Assembly (NCBI RefSeq): GCF_019100495.1
Contig: NZ_JAHRVA010000003.1
Coordinates: 124,001 to 188,000, forward strand
Source of the DNA: Falsochrobactrum tianjinense
Lineage (GTDB): Bacteria; Pseudomonadota; Alphaproteobacteria; Rhizobiales; Rhizobiaceae
Length of the DNA: 64,000 bases
Direction: 5' to 3'
Within the stretch, counting starts at the first letter, position 1. The number at the start of each line of letters is the position of its first letter. Of the stretch, positions 33,073-42,817 are shown piece by piece. A model generated the notes under the pieces. That model ran no database searches and had not been told where the DNA came from. It saw only the letters and a program-made list of their open reading frames with translations. Both the position numbers and the translations under genes were made by a program.

Positions 33073-35547
33073 TCATTTCGCAGAGGGAATACTGCCCGCG
33101 AAAGCTTCATCGAGGTAGCGTATTGCAAGCTCATAATCGAGCTTGTCCAATGCGCTTTTGACAGGCCTGAGAGCTTCCATATTCTCTGAAGAGTCGCCGA
33201 GCAATTGCGTCAACGCATCGAAACTCGCACGGGCGCGCATGCTTCGACGGTCGAGATGTTCGCGCAGCGCGGCAAGTGCGGATGCAATATCGGCCGCCTG
33301 ACCACTGAAATTCCTGTCCGGCAGAGCGGTCTGTGCGGTTTCCTTCAGGTTCGCCGCCGCCTGCAATGCAGGAATCAAAGCTGTTTCCAGTCCCGCTAGC
33401 ACAGGATCAAGGCCGACAAGCTGCTCGTTTGCAATCGCAAGCTCCACTTCGGCTGAAATGCGGGCAACCTTGGCCAGTTCCAGCGATGCTGCCACACTCT
33501 TGAGCGTATGGGCGAGACGCCGCGCTCCAGTCAGATCTCCACTGGCGATCTGATCGCGCAGGCTATCCATAACGTTTGAGAAATCGTCATGAAAGCCGAT
33601 AATAAGCCGGCGTAACAGAGCTTCCTTGCCGTTGACGCGAATGAGCGCACGTGCAAGATCAAAAGGCGGTAATTGCTCCGGCAAGGGTGCAGGCTTGCCC
33701 TCGTTCTTTTTCGCCGGCGCAATATCTTCGCCTGACGATTGGTGTCTGCGCGGCTTCATCCAGCGTTCGAGCGTCCCGATAAGTACGGGAGGATCAATCG
33801 GCTTGGCAATATGATCGTTCATGCCTGCCTGTGCACAGCGCCTGCGCTCTTCTTCATAGGCATGGGCAGTCAGCGCAATGATCGGTAGATCATCGGAAGA
33901 CCAGTCTCGTCTGATATGCTGTGTGGCTTCCAGACCGTCCATTTGCGGCATCTGCACATCCATCAATATTGCGGCATAATGCGACCCTGACCGGGTGACG
34001 CTTTCGCAAGCGATGCGCCCGTTTTCTGCTACATCGACTTCAAGTCCCGCATCGCTGAGCAATTGATAGGCAATCTCGCGATTGATGGTATTGTCTTCTA
34101 CGAGCAGAACCCGCTCACCGCGCAATGGCGCGGCGATCAACCCGGCTTCATGGCTTATAGTGTCCGCGCTGCCCGATGGCGGGAAAATATCGTTAAGCGT
34201 TTGCAGAATCTGCTGCGCTTCGATTGGCTTTGGGAGATAGGCCGCAATACCCGCACGCGAGGCCTCGGCCTTGAATTCTTCGCTGCCATAGGCGGTAATC
34301 AGCATGATCTCCGGCAGTTTGGCCAGTTTTGCATTGGCATAGAGACTGCTGACGGTTTCCATGCCGTCCATTCCCGGCATTTTCCAGTCGAGCAGCAGTA
34401 GATCATAGGGCTGTCCGCGCTGAAGCGATGTTTCAAGCGCCCCAACGACTTCATTACCCGAAGCGACAAGATCGGCGGGCATCGACCAGTCCGCAAAAAT
34501 ACCCTGCAATATTTCGCGGGACGCGGGATTGTCATCGGCAATCAGCACGCGCAATTTCTGGATATGAGGCGACGGCTTTCTGATGACGGCATTGAGGCGA
34601 TCTTCATTGCCCAGCTTGACAGTAACAGTGAAAAGGCTGCCCTTGCCCGGTTTGCTCATCACGGTGATGTCTCCGCCCATCTGCCCGGCTATCTGCTTGC
34701 TGATGACCAGCCCAAGCCCGGTGCCGCCAAAGCGGCGCGTGGTGGAGCTATCGGCCTGCGAGAATGAGCTGAAAAGCCCGGCCTGCTGTTCAGCCGTCAT
34801 GCCGATGCCCGTATCCGCGACCGCTATCTGCAAATCATACTCGTCGCTGTCTCCCGGCTTCCCGTTGACACGGATGGTAACAGAGCCGTTTTCGCTGAAC
34901 TTGATGGCGTTGCTCAACAGGTTGAGCACCACCTGCGAAAGCCGCATTTCATCGCCGACGAGGCGGATCGGCACCGCTTTATCGATGTGAAGCTGCACAT
35001 CGACATTTTTGGTGCGCGCGTCGGCACTGGTGAATTGCAATTGATTATCAAACATCGAGCGCAATTCGAATGGCCTGTTTTCAAGTGTCAGCTTGCCCGC
35101 ATCGTTCTTGGAGAAATCCAGAATATCATTGATGAGGCGCAGCAGGGCGGCGCTGGCGCCATTGATTTTGGACAGGTAGTCGCGCTGCCTCTCTGTTATG
35201 TCGGTACGCTGCATGAGGTGACAAAAGCCCAGAATGGCGTTGAGCGGCGTACGGATTTCATGGCTCATATTGGCAAGGAACATGCCCTTGGCCTTGTACG
35301 CCCGCTCGACTTCCACCGAATGCTTCTCGATCTGCGCATTTTTGGCCAGAATTTCATCGCGCATGCTGCTGATGTGGTTGATGCAATCGACAAGCATGTC
35401 GGAGAACCATACGAGGACCGCGGACTGGAATGCAATGATCACTGCATGTAGCAATACACGACTGATATCACTTTCAGTTGGGAAAACGAGTGATGGCAGG
35501 AAATAGCCCAGCACCAGATGGTGCAGGGCTACCGGCGGTTGCAGCAA
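33073..35547 (-). CDS. Hybrid histidine kinase with two receivers and Hpt, sensor part cut off by a frameshift
   Basis: The open frame codes 824 residues. After a short membrane remnant and coiled segment come the HisKA dimerisation helix with [19 protein letters not shown], the HATPase with [18 protein letters not shown] and [18 protein letters not shown], two receiver domains (around [17 protein letters not shown] and [18 protein letters not shown]) and a C-terminal Hpt domain with [17 protein letters not shown]. The natural N-terminus lies in another frame at 35474-35890. Deleting one base near 35532-35541 joins both frames into a 938-residue protein. As written, translation would have to start inside the gene. 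Confidence 0.85.
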   Translation of the reverse strand: MLQPPVALHHLVLGYFLPSLVFPTESDISRVLLHAVIIAFQSAVLVWFSDMLVDCINHISSMRDEILAKNAQIEKHSVEVERAYKAKGMFLANMSHEIRTPLNAILGFCHLMQRTDITERQRDYLSKINGASAALLRLINDILDFSKNDAGKLTLENRPFELRSMFDNQLQFTSADARTKNVDVQLHIDKAVPIRLVGDEMRLSQVVLNLLSNAIKFSENGSVTIRVNGKPGDSDEYDLQIAVADTGIGMTAEQQAGLFSSFSQADSSTTRRFGGTGLGLVISKQIAGQMGGDITVMSKPGKGSLFTVTVKLGNEDRLNAVIRKPSPHIQKLRVLIADDNPASREILQGIFADWSMPADLVASGNEVVGALETSLQRGQPYDLLLLDWKMPGMDGMETVSSLYANAKLAKLPEIMLITAYGSEEFKAEASRAGIAAYLPKPIEAQQILQTLNDIFPPSGSADTISHEAGLIAAPLRGERVLLVEDNTINREIAYQLLSDAGLEVDVAENGRIACESVTRSGSHYAAILMDVQMPQMDGLEATQHIRRDWSSDDLPIIALTAHAYEEERRRCAQAGMNDHIAKPIDPPVLIGTLERWMKPRRHQSSGEDIAPAKKNEGKPAPLPEQLPPFDLARALIRVNGKEALLRRLIIGFHDDFSNVMDSLRDQIASGDLTGARRLAHTLKSVAASLELAKVARISAEVELAIANEQLVGLDPVLAGLETALIPALQAAANLKETAQTALPDRNFSGQAADIASALAALREHLDRRSMRARASFDALTQLLGDSSENMEALRPVKSALDKLDYELAIRYLDEAFAGSIPSAK

Positions 35548-35890
35548 TGATCGTCGTCCGTCGATCGAACCAGCCGATGGTCAGCGCCAGCATGGCGAAG
35601 AAATACATATGCATGTCCATCTGCCAGACATGGCCACGCATGAGGTAAAGCAGGATTGCCGGCTCTCCCATTAGGGCAACGGCAGAAAGAAAGCGTGTCG
35701 CTGGCGCTATGTCCGAGCGCCACCACATCAGATGATAGCTTGTCGCTAGAAAAGCGCCTGCGAGTGCGCCGCCTGTCACCGAAGAGCCGACTGTATAGGC
35801 CATAATTGCAAATAGCGGTACGTGCAGCCAGAAAAGCACCACCAGAAAACGCGCAAAGCGTCTGCGAATATCATCAAGTTCGATGATCAT
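35474..35890 (-). pseudogene. Detached N-terminal membrane sensor of the hybrid kinase
   Basis: These codons encode about 115 real residues with four or more hydrophobic segments ([55 protein letters not shown]), then IIAATAG, after which the frame runs into nonsense (SPAPSGAG). The correct continuation, [17 protein letters not shown], is found one base out of phase in the kinase frame. The nucleotides read gccggtagcc where gccgtagcc would restore the frame. This is either a true mutation or an assembly error. Confidence 0.8.
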
Positions 35891-35893
35891 GAT

Positions 35894-36241
35894 TTAAGGC
35901 CCCACGACCTTGAGATCGAAACAACTGGATAATTGAGCGGGTTCAAAGACGAACCATGCACCTGCACGGTAAAGCGCTTCAATCGCGTCAGGCCGGTCGG
36001 CGTAGACCACGACGATATTCGTTCGCTTGTTAAAGGAAAGTATCTGCGCGTGGGAATCGCTCACAAGTTCGATGACCCGCGAAGCATCGGCCCAAGGTTG
36101 AAGCAGAACACCGAACTGGCCAGTTTCTCCTTTGGGCAAGAGCATCGCATAGGCTAGCGCCGTAAGGCCGGTTAATAAAAGAGCAATCGCGGGCAGCATA
36201 TCCAGAATGCGCCATTGTGACGGCGCCGGAGAAGTATTCAT
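35894..36241 (-). CDS. Small single-pass membrane protein next to the kinase
   Basis: The protein has 115 residues. One hydrophobic segment (ILDMLPAIALLLTGLTALAY) is followed by about 75 residues that should face the periplasm and include SHAQILSFNKRTNIVVVYAD. I recognise no family. The gene ends three bases before the kinase start, so they form one operon; a role in sensing for the kinase is possible but unproven. Confidence 0.75.
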   Translation of the reverse strand: MNTSPAPSQWRILDMLPAIALLLTGLTALAYAMLLPKGETGQFGVLLQPWADASRVIELVSDSHAQILSFNKRTNIVVVYADRPDAIEALYRAGAWFVFEPAQLSSCFDLKVVGP

Positions 36242-36522
36242 GATCTGTATCCGCGATTCAGCAAGACTGTAGTATCAGCATTGCACGATATACGCGAAGA
36301 CGCGGACAACTTACACCTTTGTCCACAGAATAACTGAGAACAAAAGCCGCCGGGTAGGGGATCGAGCCATATCTCTGGCTTCAGCCGTCATCAAATTATC
36401 GCGATATCCGCCCACGATGAGATTTGTGACTATACTCGTGCATTCATGCTCTCATCGGTTAATCTGTCAATTGGAGATCGAGCGGTGGAAAGCATATCGC
36501 TCAGCCTGCTTGGAGAAATCGA

Positions 36523-37788
36523 ATGTCATCGCACCGGATAGTCATTGTTGGCGCTGGCTTTGCGGGCCTGCAAGTCGCCAAGGATCTGGCGGGCTCCTCC
36601 GTGGATATTACGATTATCGACAAGCGCAATCACCATCTGTTCCAGCCGCTTCTTTATCAGGTAGCTACCACGGTTCTGTCGACATCGGAGATCGCTTGGC
36701 CGATAAGATCTCTCTTTCGGGACCGACCGGATGTCCGGACTCTTCTTGGCGAGGTTGTGAGCGTCGATGTCGAAGCGAAAGCCGTCAGGCTGAAAGAGGG
36801 GACAGCTGTCGAATACGATACTCTGGTTCTCGCAACCGGGGCGCGGCACGCCTATTTCGGCCATGACGAATGGGAGCCTTATGCTCCCGGCCTCAAGACG
36901 CTGGAAGATGCGACGACCATTCGCCGCCGTTTGCTTCTGGCCTTCGAGAAGGCCGAATTAACGATCGATCCGATGGAGCGCAGCGCCCTCATGACATTCG
37001 GCCTCATCGGAGGCGGGCCGACGGGCGTGGAACTGGCGGGCATTATTGCGGAACTGGCGCAAAGGACATTGACGAAAGAGTTCCGCTCTATCGATACGCG
37101 GAAAACGCGGATCGTTCTGGTGGAGGCCGGCCCGAGGCTACTTCCGGTCTTTCCCGAGTCTTTGTCGAACTATGCTGCGAACGTATTGCGCAGAATGCAG
37201 GTCGATGTGCGGACGGGCCGCCCCGTGACTTCGTGTAACGATCAGGGTATCGTCATCGGTGATGAGTTCATGCCATGCCGGACGGTTATCTGGGCCGCAG
37301 GCGTACAGGCATCGCAAGCGGCTGAATGGACAGGAGCGGAACATGACCGCGCCGGTCGGGCGATTGTCGAGAATGATCTGACGATCAAGGACCACTCGGA
37401 TATCTTCGTTATCGGAGACACGGCGGCGGTAAGCGATCAGGATGGCAAGCCGGTGCCGGGCATCGCACCCGCCGCCAAGCAGCAGGGCAAATATGTAGCG
37501 GGCGTCATCCGCAATCGGCTTTCACAGCGAGCGGCTCCGGGTCCCTTTCGCTACAGCCACCTTGGCAATCTCGCTACGATAGGCCCCAGTGCCGCCGTTA
37601 TCGATTTCGGGCGTATCCGGCTGAAGGGATGGCTCGCCTGGTGGATATGGGGGCTAGCGCATATTTATTTCCTGATTGGAACAAGAAGCCGGATGGCGGT
37701 CGCGCTAAGCTGGCTTTGGGCATTTGTCAGCGGCCACCATTCCGCACGGCTCATTACCCAGAAAGAAACGCTCAAGGACAAAGTCTGA
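36523..37788 (+). CDS. Type II NADH dehydrogenase-like FAD oxidoreductase
   Basis: The protein has 421 residues. The FAD-binding Rossmann motif is VIVGAGFAGLQVAKDLAG at the N-terminus, with HHLFQPLLYQVATTVLS typical of Ndh/NOX-type enzymes. The NADH site is GLIGGGPTGVELAGIIAEL at about residue 165. The second FAD contact is DIFVIGDTAAV. The C-terminus has hydrophobic segments (WLAWWIWGLAHIYFLIG), which fit membrane attachment for quinone reduction. It is a single gene with no obvious operon partner. Confidence 0.9.
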   Translation: MSSHRIVIVGAGFAGLQVAKDLAGSSVDITIIDKRNHHLFQPLLYQVATTVLSTSEIAWPIRSLFRDRPDVRTLLGEVVSVDVEAKAVRLKEGTAVEYDTLVLATGARHAYFGHDEWEPYAPGLKTLEDATTIRRRLLLAFEKAELTIDPMERSALMTFGLIGGGPTGVELAGIIAELAQRTLTKEFRSIDTRKTRIVLVEAGPRLLPVFPESLSNYAANVLRRMQVDVRTGRPVTSCNDQGIVIGDEFMPCRTVIWAAGVQASQAAEWTGAEHDRAGRAIVENDLTIKDHSDIFVIGDTAAVSDQDGKPVPGIAPAAKQQGKYVAGVIRNRLSQRAAPGPFRYSHLGNLATIGPSAAVIDFGRIRLKGWLAWWIWGLAHIYFLIGTRSRMAVALSWLWAFVSGHHSARLITQKETLKDKV

Positions 37789-37820
37789 AGCCGCACGCCG
37801 AGGTGATGCCTTCACTTGAG

Positions 37821-37863
37821 GTGCCTCATAGTGTTATAAGGACTGGAAGCTCAAAGAAGCCAT
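37821..37863 (-). pseudogene. Relic of the first codons of a permease gene
   Basis: Directly downstream of the aldolase-like gene, the minus strand reads ATG GCT TCT TTG AGC TTC and continues to a stop where the intact permease at 45058-45726 has Trp. The intact gene begins ATG GCT TCT TTG AAC TTC, then codes RPLWRYED. The match covers about 14 codons and then fades. It shows that this side of the island once carried the same permease gene. Confidence 0.65.
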
Positions 37864-37867
37864 CACT

Positions 37868-39139
37868 CTACCCAAAATGCATTGGTAGAGCGTCAACAAC
37901 CCTGCCATCGTCACCCGCCACAAACAGCCACGACCAACGATCAAGCGCTGTGCAAGGATGAGAAATCCCAAAACTAAAAATATCGCCTACAGCGAGGTCC
38001 GCTTCGGCAGGGATTTTGAGGAAGGCATGCTGATCGTTGAGTTTTATCACTTCAGCGCCTTGAGGCACCGCCAGTACCTGCCCATCGCGATAGCAGGACA
38101 CAGCTATCGGCAGACCCTGATCGAAGGACACATCCCGCATCCCCATGCCACAAATGGCAAGGCCCGGTTCGGGTCTTGATAAGACTTCGGCATAAACCAG
38201 AAGTGAGGGCGTAAAGGCTGTACTCGCCGGGCCCATTCCTGCAGGAGCAAAGCCGCCGCGTTTATCCATATTGGCAAGGCCGCGTGCATAAACCCCATGG
38301 TCATGAAAAAAGATGGCGCCGGATCGTAGTACTAGATCAGCATTCCCATCTGCTTTGACCACAGGCCCAAGATCCTCGATTACCAGATCGAAAAAGCTCG
38401 ACCCACCCGAAGAAAGCACAAGGTGATCTTTGGGCTGGCTGGCACGCAAACGCGCAAAAGCCTTGGCCGCGAAAGCATGAAGTTCAGCGATCGCCTTTCG
38501 GGTTGCTACCTGATCGGCGCTCGCCGACGCTCCTTCATAGGCTGCAATTCCAACGGCGCGCAGACTTGGTAAATCCTCCAATTTATCCAGTATTGCGGAA
38601 ACAACATCGACATCTCTTGCACCGGCGCGGCCACCTCCGACTTCGATCAGGAAGTCGATCCGACGACCGGCTGCTTCGGCGACCTCGGCGGCAGTGGCTA
38701 ACGCAGCCAGGCTGTCTACATAGAGCGTGATCTGCGATGATGGGTATTGCTGAAGGAGTCGACCCAGTCTCGCACCGCTTGCCCGCCCTCCGATCTGGTT
38801 GGCAAGAATGAGACGGTCAAGGCCGTGTCCGAGCATGACCGCCGCCTGACGGATATCAGCTACCGTCAGAGCCACCGCGCCGCGCTTCATAAGATCGCGG
38901 GCCAATACCGGTGACATAGGCGTCTTGGCATGGGGTGCTATCTTAGCGCCTACCGCTCGAAGATAGGAAAACATCGCATTGCAATTGCGTTCCCAGGCTG
39001 TGCGGTCGAATGTCAGCAGCGGAAGCTGCGCGGAGCCATCTCGTGGGTCAATGCCCAGACGTGCAATATCGGAGGCGGAAGCAGCAGGGCGGTCAGAGGG
39101 AAATCCACGGATTTCACCATTTATCAGATCCTTGGTCAT
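37868..39139 (-). CDS. D-serine dehydratase / D-threonine aldolase-like PLP enzyme
   Basis: The protein has 423 residues of the fold-type III (alanine racemase N-domain) PLP family. The PLP lysine lies in AKIAPHAKTPMSP near residue 72. The C-terminal domain has GISHPCTALDRW; the His-x-Cys pair is the zinc site of D-serine dehydratase and D-threonine aldolase-like enzymes. Likely reactions are dehydration or aldol cleavage of a D-beta-hydroxy amino acid such as D-serine, D-threonine or hydroxyaspartate. A LacI-type operator lies 75 bases upstream, shared with the divergent dehydratase gene. It is the intact copy of a gene whose relic is at 45731-45833. Confidence 0.85.
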   Translation of the reverse strand: MTKDLINGEIRGFPSDRPAASASDIARLGIDPRDGSAQLPLLTFDRTAWERNCNAMFSYLRAVGAKIAPHAKTPMSPVLARDLMKRGAVALTVADIRQAAVMLGHGLDRLILANQIGGRASGARLGRLLQQYPSSQITLYVDSLAALATAAEVAEAAGRRIDFLIEVGGGRAGARDVDVVSAILDKLEDLPSLRAVGIAAYEGASASADQVATRKAIAELHAFAAKAFARLRASQPKDHLVLSSGGSSFFDLVIEDLGPVVKADGNADLVLRSGAIFFHDHGVYARGLANMDKRGGFAPAGMGPASTAFTPSLLVYAEVLSRPEPGLAICGMGMRDVSFDQGLPIAVSCYRDGQVLAVPQGAEVIKLNDQHAFLKIPAEADLAVGDIFSFGISHPCTALDRWSWLFVAGDDGRVVDALPMHFG

Positions 39140-39214
39140 ACGCTCGTCATTCCTGTTTGCTTTCCCCCCGTTTCATCTGGCTTCCTCAGCGAGAAAGTTC
39201 TTTCCCATCATGGA

Positions 39215-39228
39215 TGATAACGTTAACA
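39215..39228. promoter_or_regulatory. LacI-type operator TGATAACGTTAACA
   Basis: This near-perfect palindrome with a central CG step is the classic form of a LacI-family site. It lies between the divergent aldolase-like gene and the dehydratase-like gene. Matching sites are at 41499-41512 and 45913-45926. The LacI-type repressor coded at 41634-42707 is the obvious candidate to bind it. Confidence 0.75.
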
Positions 39229-39310
39229 TATTCTGGGCTTGGTTATCCTGCTGCGTCAAGTAGAATCATGGGCCTGAAGCAAAGTTTTATCGAATGCGAA
39301 GGATACGGTT

Positions 39311-40243
39311 ATGATTTCTTTGGACGACGTTCGTGCTGCGGCGCAACGGATCGCGCCTTATGTGCGGCGGACACCTCTTCTGGCTGCGGATCAGATAAAG
39401 TCGTCCATCACGAAAGGAGAACTGTCATTAAAGCTTGAATGTCTTCAGGTCTCCGGTTCGTTCAAGGCGAGAGGGGCAGCCAATCGTGTAATGTCACTGC
39501 CTTCTGAGCAGCGCGCACGGGGGCTTGTCGCGGCGTCGGGCGGCAATCATGGCCTTGCCGTAGCGCGCTGCGGCCATATTGCAAAAGTGCCTGTGACGAT
39601 CTTCCTGCCCGAATCGGTTGCCCCGGAAAAGGTCGTTAAAATGCAGGCATGGGGAGCAAACACCGTTGTTGGTGGTGACGACTTCGACCATTGCAACGCG
39701 CTTGCGCATGTCATGGCGGAAAAGGAAAAAGCGACCTATGTGCATCCTTTCGCCGACCCGTTTGTCGTTGCCGGGCAGGGGACTGTAGCACTCGAAATAT
39801 TCGAGGATCGCCCGGAAACCGAAACCGTTATCATTGCCGCAGGCGGCGGTGGCTTTGTCACCGGCGCGGGGACGGCAATCAAGGCGCTTAACCCCAATGT
39901 TAAAGTGGTGGTGGTCGAGCCGTATGGATCACCGACATTATATAATTCCGCCGCCGCAGGGGAAGTTGTCACTCTGCCCCGTATCACAAGTGCAATTCCT
40001 ACCATGTCCTGCCGCCGGACCGATGAGGCTTTGTTTGCGCAATTTAGAACGGTTGTGGATGAATATGTGCTGATCGAAGACGCACATATGGCCGAGGCGG
40101 CACAATGGCTCTGGTTCGAAATGGGTATTGCGGCCGATCCGGCTGGCGCGGCGGCAGTCGCAGCTCTTCTTTCGGGAGCCTATAAGGCAGACCGCGGAGA
40201 GAAGATTACGGTCGCCGTCTGCGGGGCGGGATTGCCTCAGTAG
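39311..40243 (+). CDS. Threonine/serine dehydratase-like PLP enzyme
   Basis: The protein has 310 residues of the fold-type II PLP family and has no C-terminal ACT domain, as in catabolic enzymes. The PLP lysine is Lys52 in LQVSGSFKARGAANRV; SGGNHGLAVA binds the substrate and AAGGGGFVTGAGTAI is the phosphate loop. Likely substrates are L-threonine, L-serine or hydroxyaspartate. It is divergent from the D-specific enzyme and shares the operator region, so the pair may clear both enantiomers of one amino acid. It is convergent with the M20 gene. Confidence 0.88.
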   Translation: MISLDDVRAAAQRIAPYVRRTPLLAADQIKSSITKGELSLKLECLQVSGSFKARGAANRVMSLPSEQRARGLVAASGGNHGLAVARCGHIAKVPVTIFLPESVAPEKVVKMQAWGANTVVGGDDFDHCNALAHVMAEKEKATYVHPFADPFVVAGQGTVALEIFEDRPETETVIIAAGGGGFVTGAGTAIKALNPNVKVVVVEPYGSPTLYNSAAAGEVVTLPRITSAIPTMSCRRTDEALFAQFRTVVDEYVLIEDAHMAEAAQWLWFEMGIAADPAGAAAVAALLSGAYKADRGEKITVAVCGAGLPQ

Positions 40244-40270
40244 AGCGCCGTTTGTTTCATAGGGCGCTCT
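40242..40270 (+). terminator. Hairpin after the dehydratase gene
   Basis: AGAGCGCC and GGCGCTCT form an 8-base stem that starts within the stop codon of the dehydratase gene. It lies in the 52-base gap between convergent genes. Confidence 0.5.
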
Positions 40271-40285
40271 ACTGATTGAACCGAT

Positions 40286-40311
40286 GGATACGCCGCTAAA
40301 GCGGCGTATCC
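40286..40311 (-). terminator. Hairpin at the end of the M20 gene
   Basis: GGATACGCCGC and GCGGCGTATCC form a perfect 11-base stem around TAAA. It covers the last codons and stop of the M20 gene. Together with the hairpin at 40242 it separates the convergent genes. Confidence 0.55.
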
Positions 40312-41477
40312 AGTTCGTGAGCCAGATCAACGAGCATTTTTGCCGCTTTGAGTATGGGTTCGATTTCAGCATACTCATCGATGGCATGAGCCTGATCAAT
40401 GCTGCCCGGACCGAAGATGATGGTCGGGATTGCTGCGATGTTTACCATTTTCGTTGCATCCGATCCGTAAGGAACGCCAATTGGCATCGGATCGATGCCA
40501 TATGCGCCGCAGATCTTGCTCATGCGTGCCACGATCTCGCTTGCCTCCGGAATATCCATGGCGGATGAATCAACGAAAGGCGCTTCGACCGTAATGCGCG
40601 CGCCAGGGAATTCCGCGACCGCCGCTTCGGCGGCAGATTTGAATGCGGCGTGTACTTCCGTTCCCAGTTCGGTCGGCAGGTAGCGATAATCGAAGCGCAA
40701 CCGGCAGGCCGCAGGAACCGTATTCGGGCCGACACCTGCTTCAATCGCCGTACAGGTCAGGGTTGCTGGGCCAAGCAACGGATGAGCTACAGTACGGCGT
40801 GCCATTTCATCGTCGTAGAGTTCGAGAACACGGCGCGCGATCGTGATGCCGTTGATCCCTTCCTGCGGCTTGCCCGTATGAGCATTCCGACCCTCGATAT
40901 TCACCCACCAGCGAACGGTGCCCTTGCAGGCCCTGATTACCCGTAATGATGTCGGTTCTCCTGCTACACCGAGATCGTAATGTTCTTTCCGGGCAAGGTG
41001 GTGCAATATGCCACGATAGCTGTATTCTTCGTCCATAGCTGCGAGAAAATCGACATCCGCTTCGGGCGGTGACGCCTTTAATGCGCGCATTGCCAGCATG
41101 AAGGCGATAACGCTCGCCCCGTCATCGACCGCACCGCGCCCAAAAATTTTGTCGCCTTCCATTCGCGGCGTAAAGGGATCGGCCATGCCGGCAACCTGCA
41201 CCGTATCCAGATGTCCCTCCCAGAGCATTCTCTTGGTGCCGCTGCGGCCTTTAACACGCGCGACGAGATTCGGGCGACCCGGCTCGACTGCTTCAATATT
41301 GCAATCAATATCCGCTCCCTCCAGCCATTCACACAGAACTTCCGCGACCGCCTCTTCCCCAAAATGGGATGGCTCATCATTTTCGGTGCGAAATGCGGGG
41401 TTGATCGAGGGGATCCTGATAAAGCTCGACAGCAGGGAAATTGCTGCTTCGCGATCTATTCCAGCATATCTTGTCAT
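40296..41477 (-). CDS. M20 family ArgE/DapE-like deacylase
   Basis: The protein has 393 residues. Metal and catalytic motifs are present: WEGHLDTVQVAGMADPF, GRGAVDDGASVIAFMLAM, AAMDEEYSYRG (catalytic Glu pair) and GEPTSLRVI, with the lid-domain GRNAHTGKPQEGING and a late FGPGSIDQAHAIDEY. Family members cleave N-acyl groups or small peptides from amino acids in the cytoplasm. It has its own LacI-type operator 22 bases upstream of the start. It could supply the deacylase step for the racemase/acyltransferase pair at 50267-52101, though it is not in their operon. Confidence 0.88.
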   Translation of the reverse strand: MTRYAGIDREAAISLLSSFIRIPSINPAFRTENDEPSHFGEEAVAEVLCEWLEGADIDCNIEAVEPGRPNLVARVKGRSGTKRMLWEGHLDTVQVAGMADPFTPRMEGDKIFGRGAVDDGASVIAFMLAMRALKASPPEADVDFLAAMDEEYSYRGILHHLARKEHYDLGVAGEPTSLRVIRACKGTVRWWVNIEGRNAHTGKPQEGINGITIARRVLELYDDEMARRTVAHPLLGPATLTCTAIEAGVGPNTVPAACRLRFDYRYLPTELGTEVHAAFKSAAEAAVAEFPGARITVEAPFVDSSAMDIPEASEIVARMSKICGAYGIDPMPIGVPYGSDATKMVNIAAIPTIIFGPGSIDQAHAIDEYAEIEPILKAAKMLVDLAHELDTPL

Positions 41478-41498
41478 GCCTTACATATCTCCAGACGG

Positions 41499-41512
41499 TG
41501 ACAACGTTAACA
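41499..41512. promoter_or_regulatory. LacI-type operator TGACAACGTTAACA
   Basis: It has the same palindrome core as the sites at 39215 and 45913, with one change in the left arm. It lies 22 bases upstream of the M20 deacylase start, where a bound repressor would block transcription. Confidence 0.7.
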
Positions 41513-41633
41513 TCATATGGTTTCTAATAGGGGTGTAGCGATAGATTAATGGAGGAGGAAAAATGGGAGTGGAACATTTCCGGGTAAAGCGAAACCGGCT
41601 TTGCTTCTGCAGGCGCCATAGTGCGAACAGGAA

Positions 41634-42707
41634 TCAGCATGATCCCCGTTGGAGCAGGGTGAGGGGCATTAATATTCTATCGTTCTTAGGAACTGTCCCA
41701 GTCAATCGGGCGGCCAGCATCTCCCCCGCCAGACGGCCCAATTCCGTTGCATCTACAGTGACGGTTGTGATGCCGGGTGACAGTTCTTGCATCAATGTAC
41801 TGTTTCCAAACCCGCTAATGGCGATATCTTCCGGCACCCGCAAGCCACGGTCTTTCGCTTCGAGCAAGGCACCGCAGGCCAGAAGGTCATTTGCGCAGAA
41901 GACCGCATCGGGCGCACGACCCTGCCGCAACAATTCGGAAAGCGCTACGCGGCCATCTTGCTGCGAGCGGACGGTTGGCAGAAGGATAGAGCCGCCATTT
42001 TCGAGGCCGAGGCGCCCACATTCCTTCTGAAAGGCCACATGCCGGATAAGTCCTCGCCCGTAGGCGCGCCCGATATAAGCGGGGCGGCGATAACCGCGCT
42101 GCGCCAGATATTGGACCATTGCCGTCACGCCGTCCGTATTCGACACGCCCACAAGCATATCGATCGGCGTATCGCAATAGGCCCAGCTTTCAACGATGGG
42201 AATATTAAGGCGGCGAAATAAATCACGGTTCAATTCTTGTTCGATCATGCCGGTGATGAAGGCGCCGGCGGGCCGAATCTGTGACAGGCTACGCGTCAAT
42301 CGAATTTCGCGCTCATAGGAATAGGAAGTACGGGCGAGAACGATTTCAAAACCTAAGGCTTCTACGACATCTGAAAACGCATCAGCAGCCAGCAGGAACT
42401 GTTCGCTAGCCATCGAAGAAACAAAGACCGCCACCACATTGGAGCGGCCTGAACGCAATGCACTGGCATGCGGATTGAGGCTGAATCCCGTAGCGCGGAC
42501 GGCTTCTGTGACTTTGGTTCGGGTTTTTTCCGTAACGAGTTCGGGCTTGCGCAATGTGCGGGAAACGGTAATCGCTGAGACGCCCGCGATCTCTGCGACT
42601 GCCTCGATCCGAACCTGACCTTTGCTGCGTAAGGCTCGTTCACTCTCGCTGCTCGGAACACGCGCAACAGGATCCTGAGTCACGGTAGGGATCGTCATAG
42701 TCTGCAT
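41634..42707 (-). CDS. LacI family transcriptional regulator
   Basis: The protein has 357 residues. An extended N-terminus of about 30 residues precedes the LacI helix-turn-helix: VRIEAVAEIAGVSAITVSRT and LRKPELVTEKTRTKV. The rest is a periplasmic-binding-protein-like sensor with GFSLNPHASALRSGRSNVVA, FCANDLLACGALLEA and DIAISGFGNSTLMQELSPG, of the GntR/PurR type. It lies inside the island whose three promoters hold matching palindromes. I see no clear operator before its own start. Confidence 0.92.
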   Translation of the reverse strand: MQTMTIPTVTQDPVARVPSSESERALRSKGQVRIEAVAEIAGVSAITVSRTLRKPELVTEKTRTKVTEAVRATGFSLNPHASALRSGRSNVVAVFVSSMASEQFLLAADAFSDVVEALGFEIVLARTSYSYEREIRLTRSLSQIRPAGAFITGMIEQELNRDLFRRLNIPIVESWAYCDTPIDMLVGVSNTDGVTAMVQYLAQRGYRRPAYIGRAYGRGLIRHVAFQKECGRLGLENGGSILLPTVRSQQDGRVALSELLRQGRAPDAVFCANDLLACGALLEAKDRGLRVPEDIAISGFGNSTLMQELSPGITTVTVDATELGRLAGEMLAARLTGTVPKNDRILMPLTLLQRGSC

Positions 42708-42817
42708 TTAAGGCTTTCATGCCGATACGTTATTCGGCCCCGGAACTTAATGAAGTGGATCGAGTGTACCTTACCATCAGACTTTGCGAATGCCGATCGT
42801 CAGATGGGGGAATGAAG

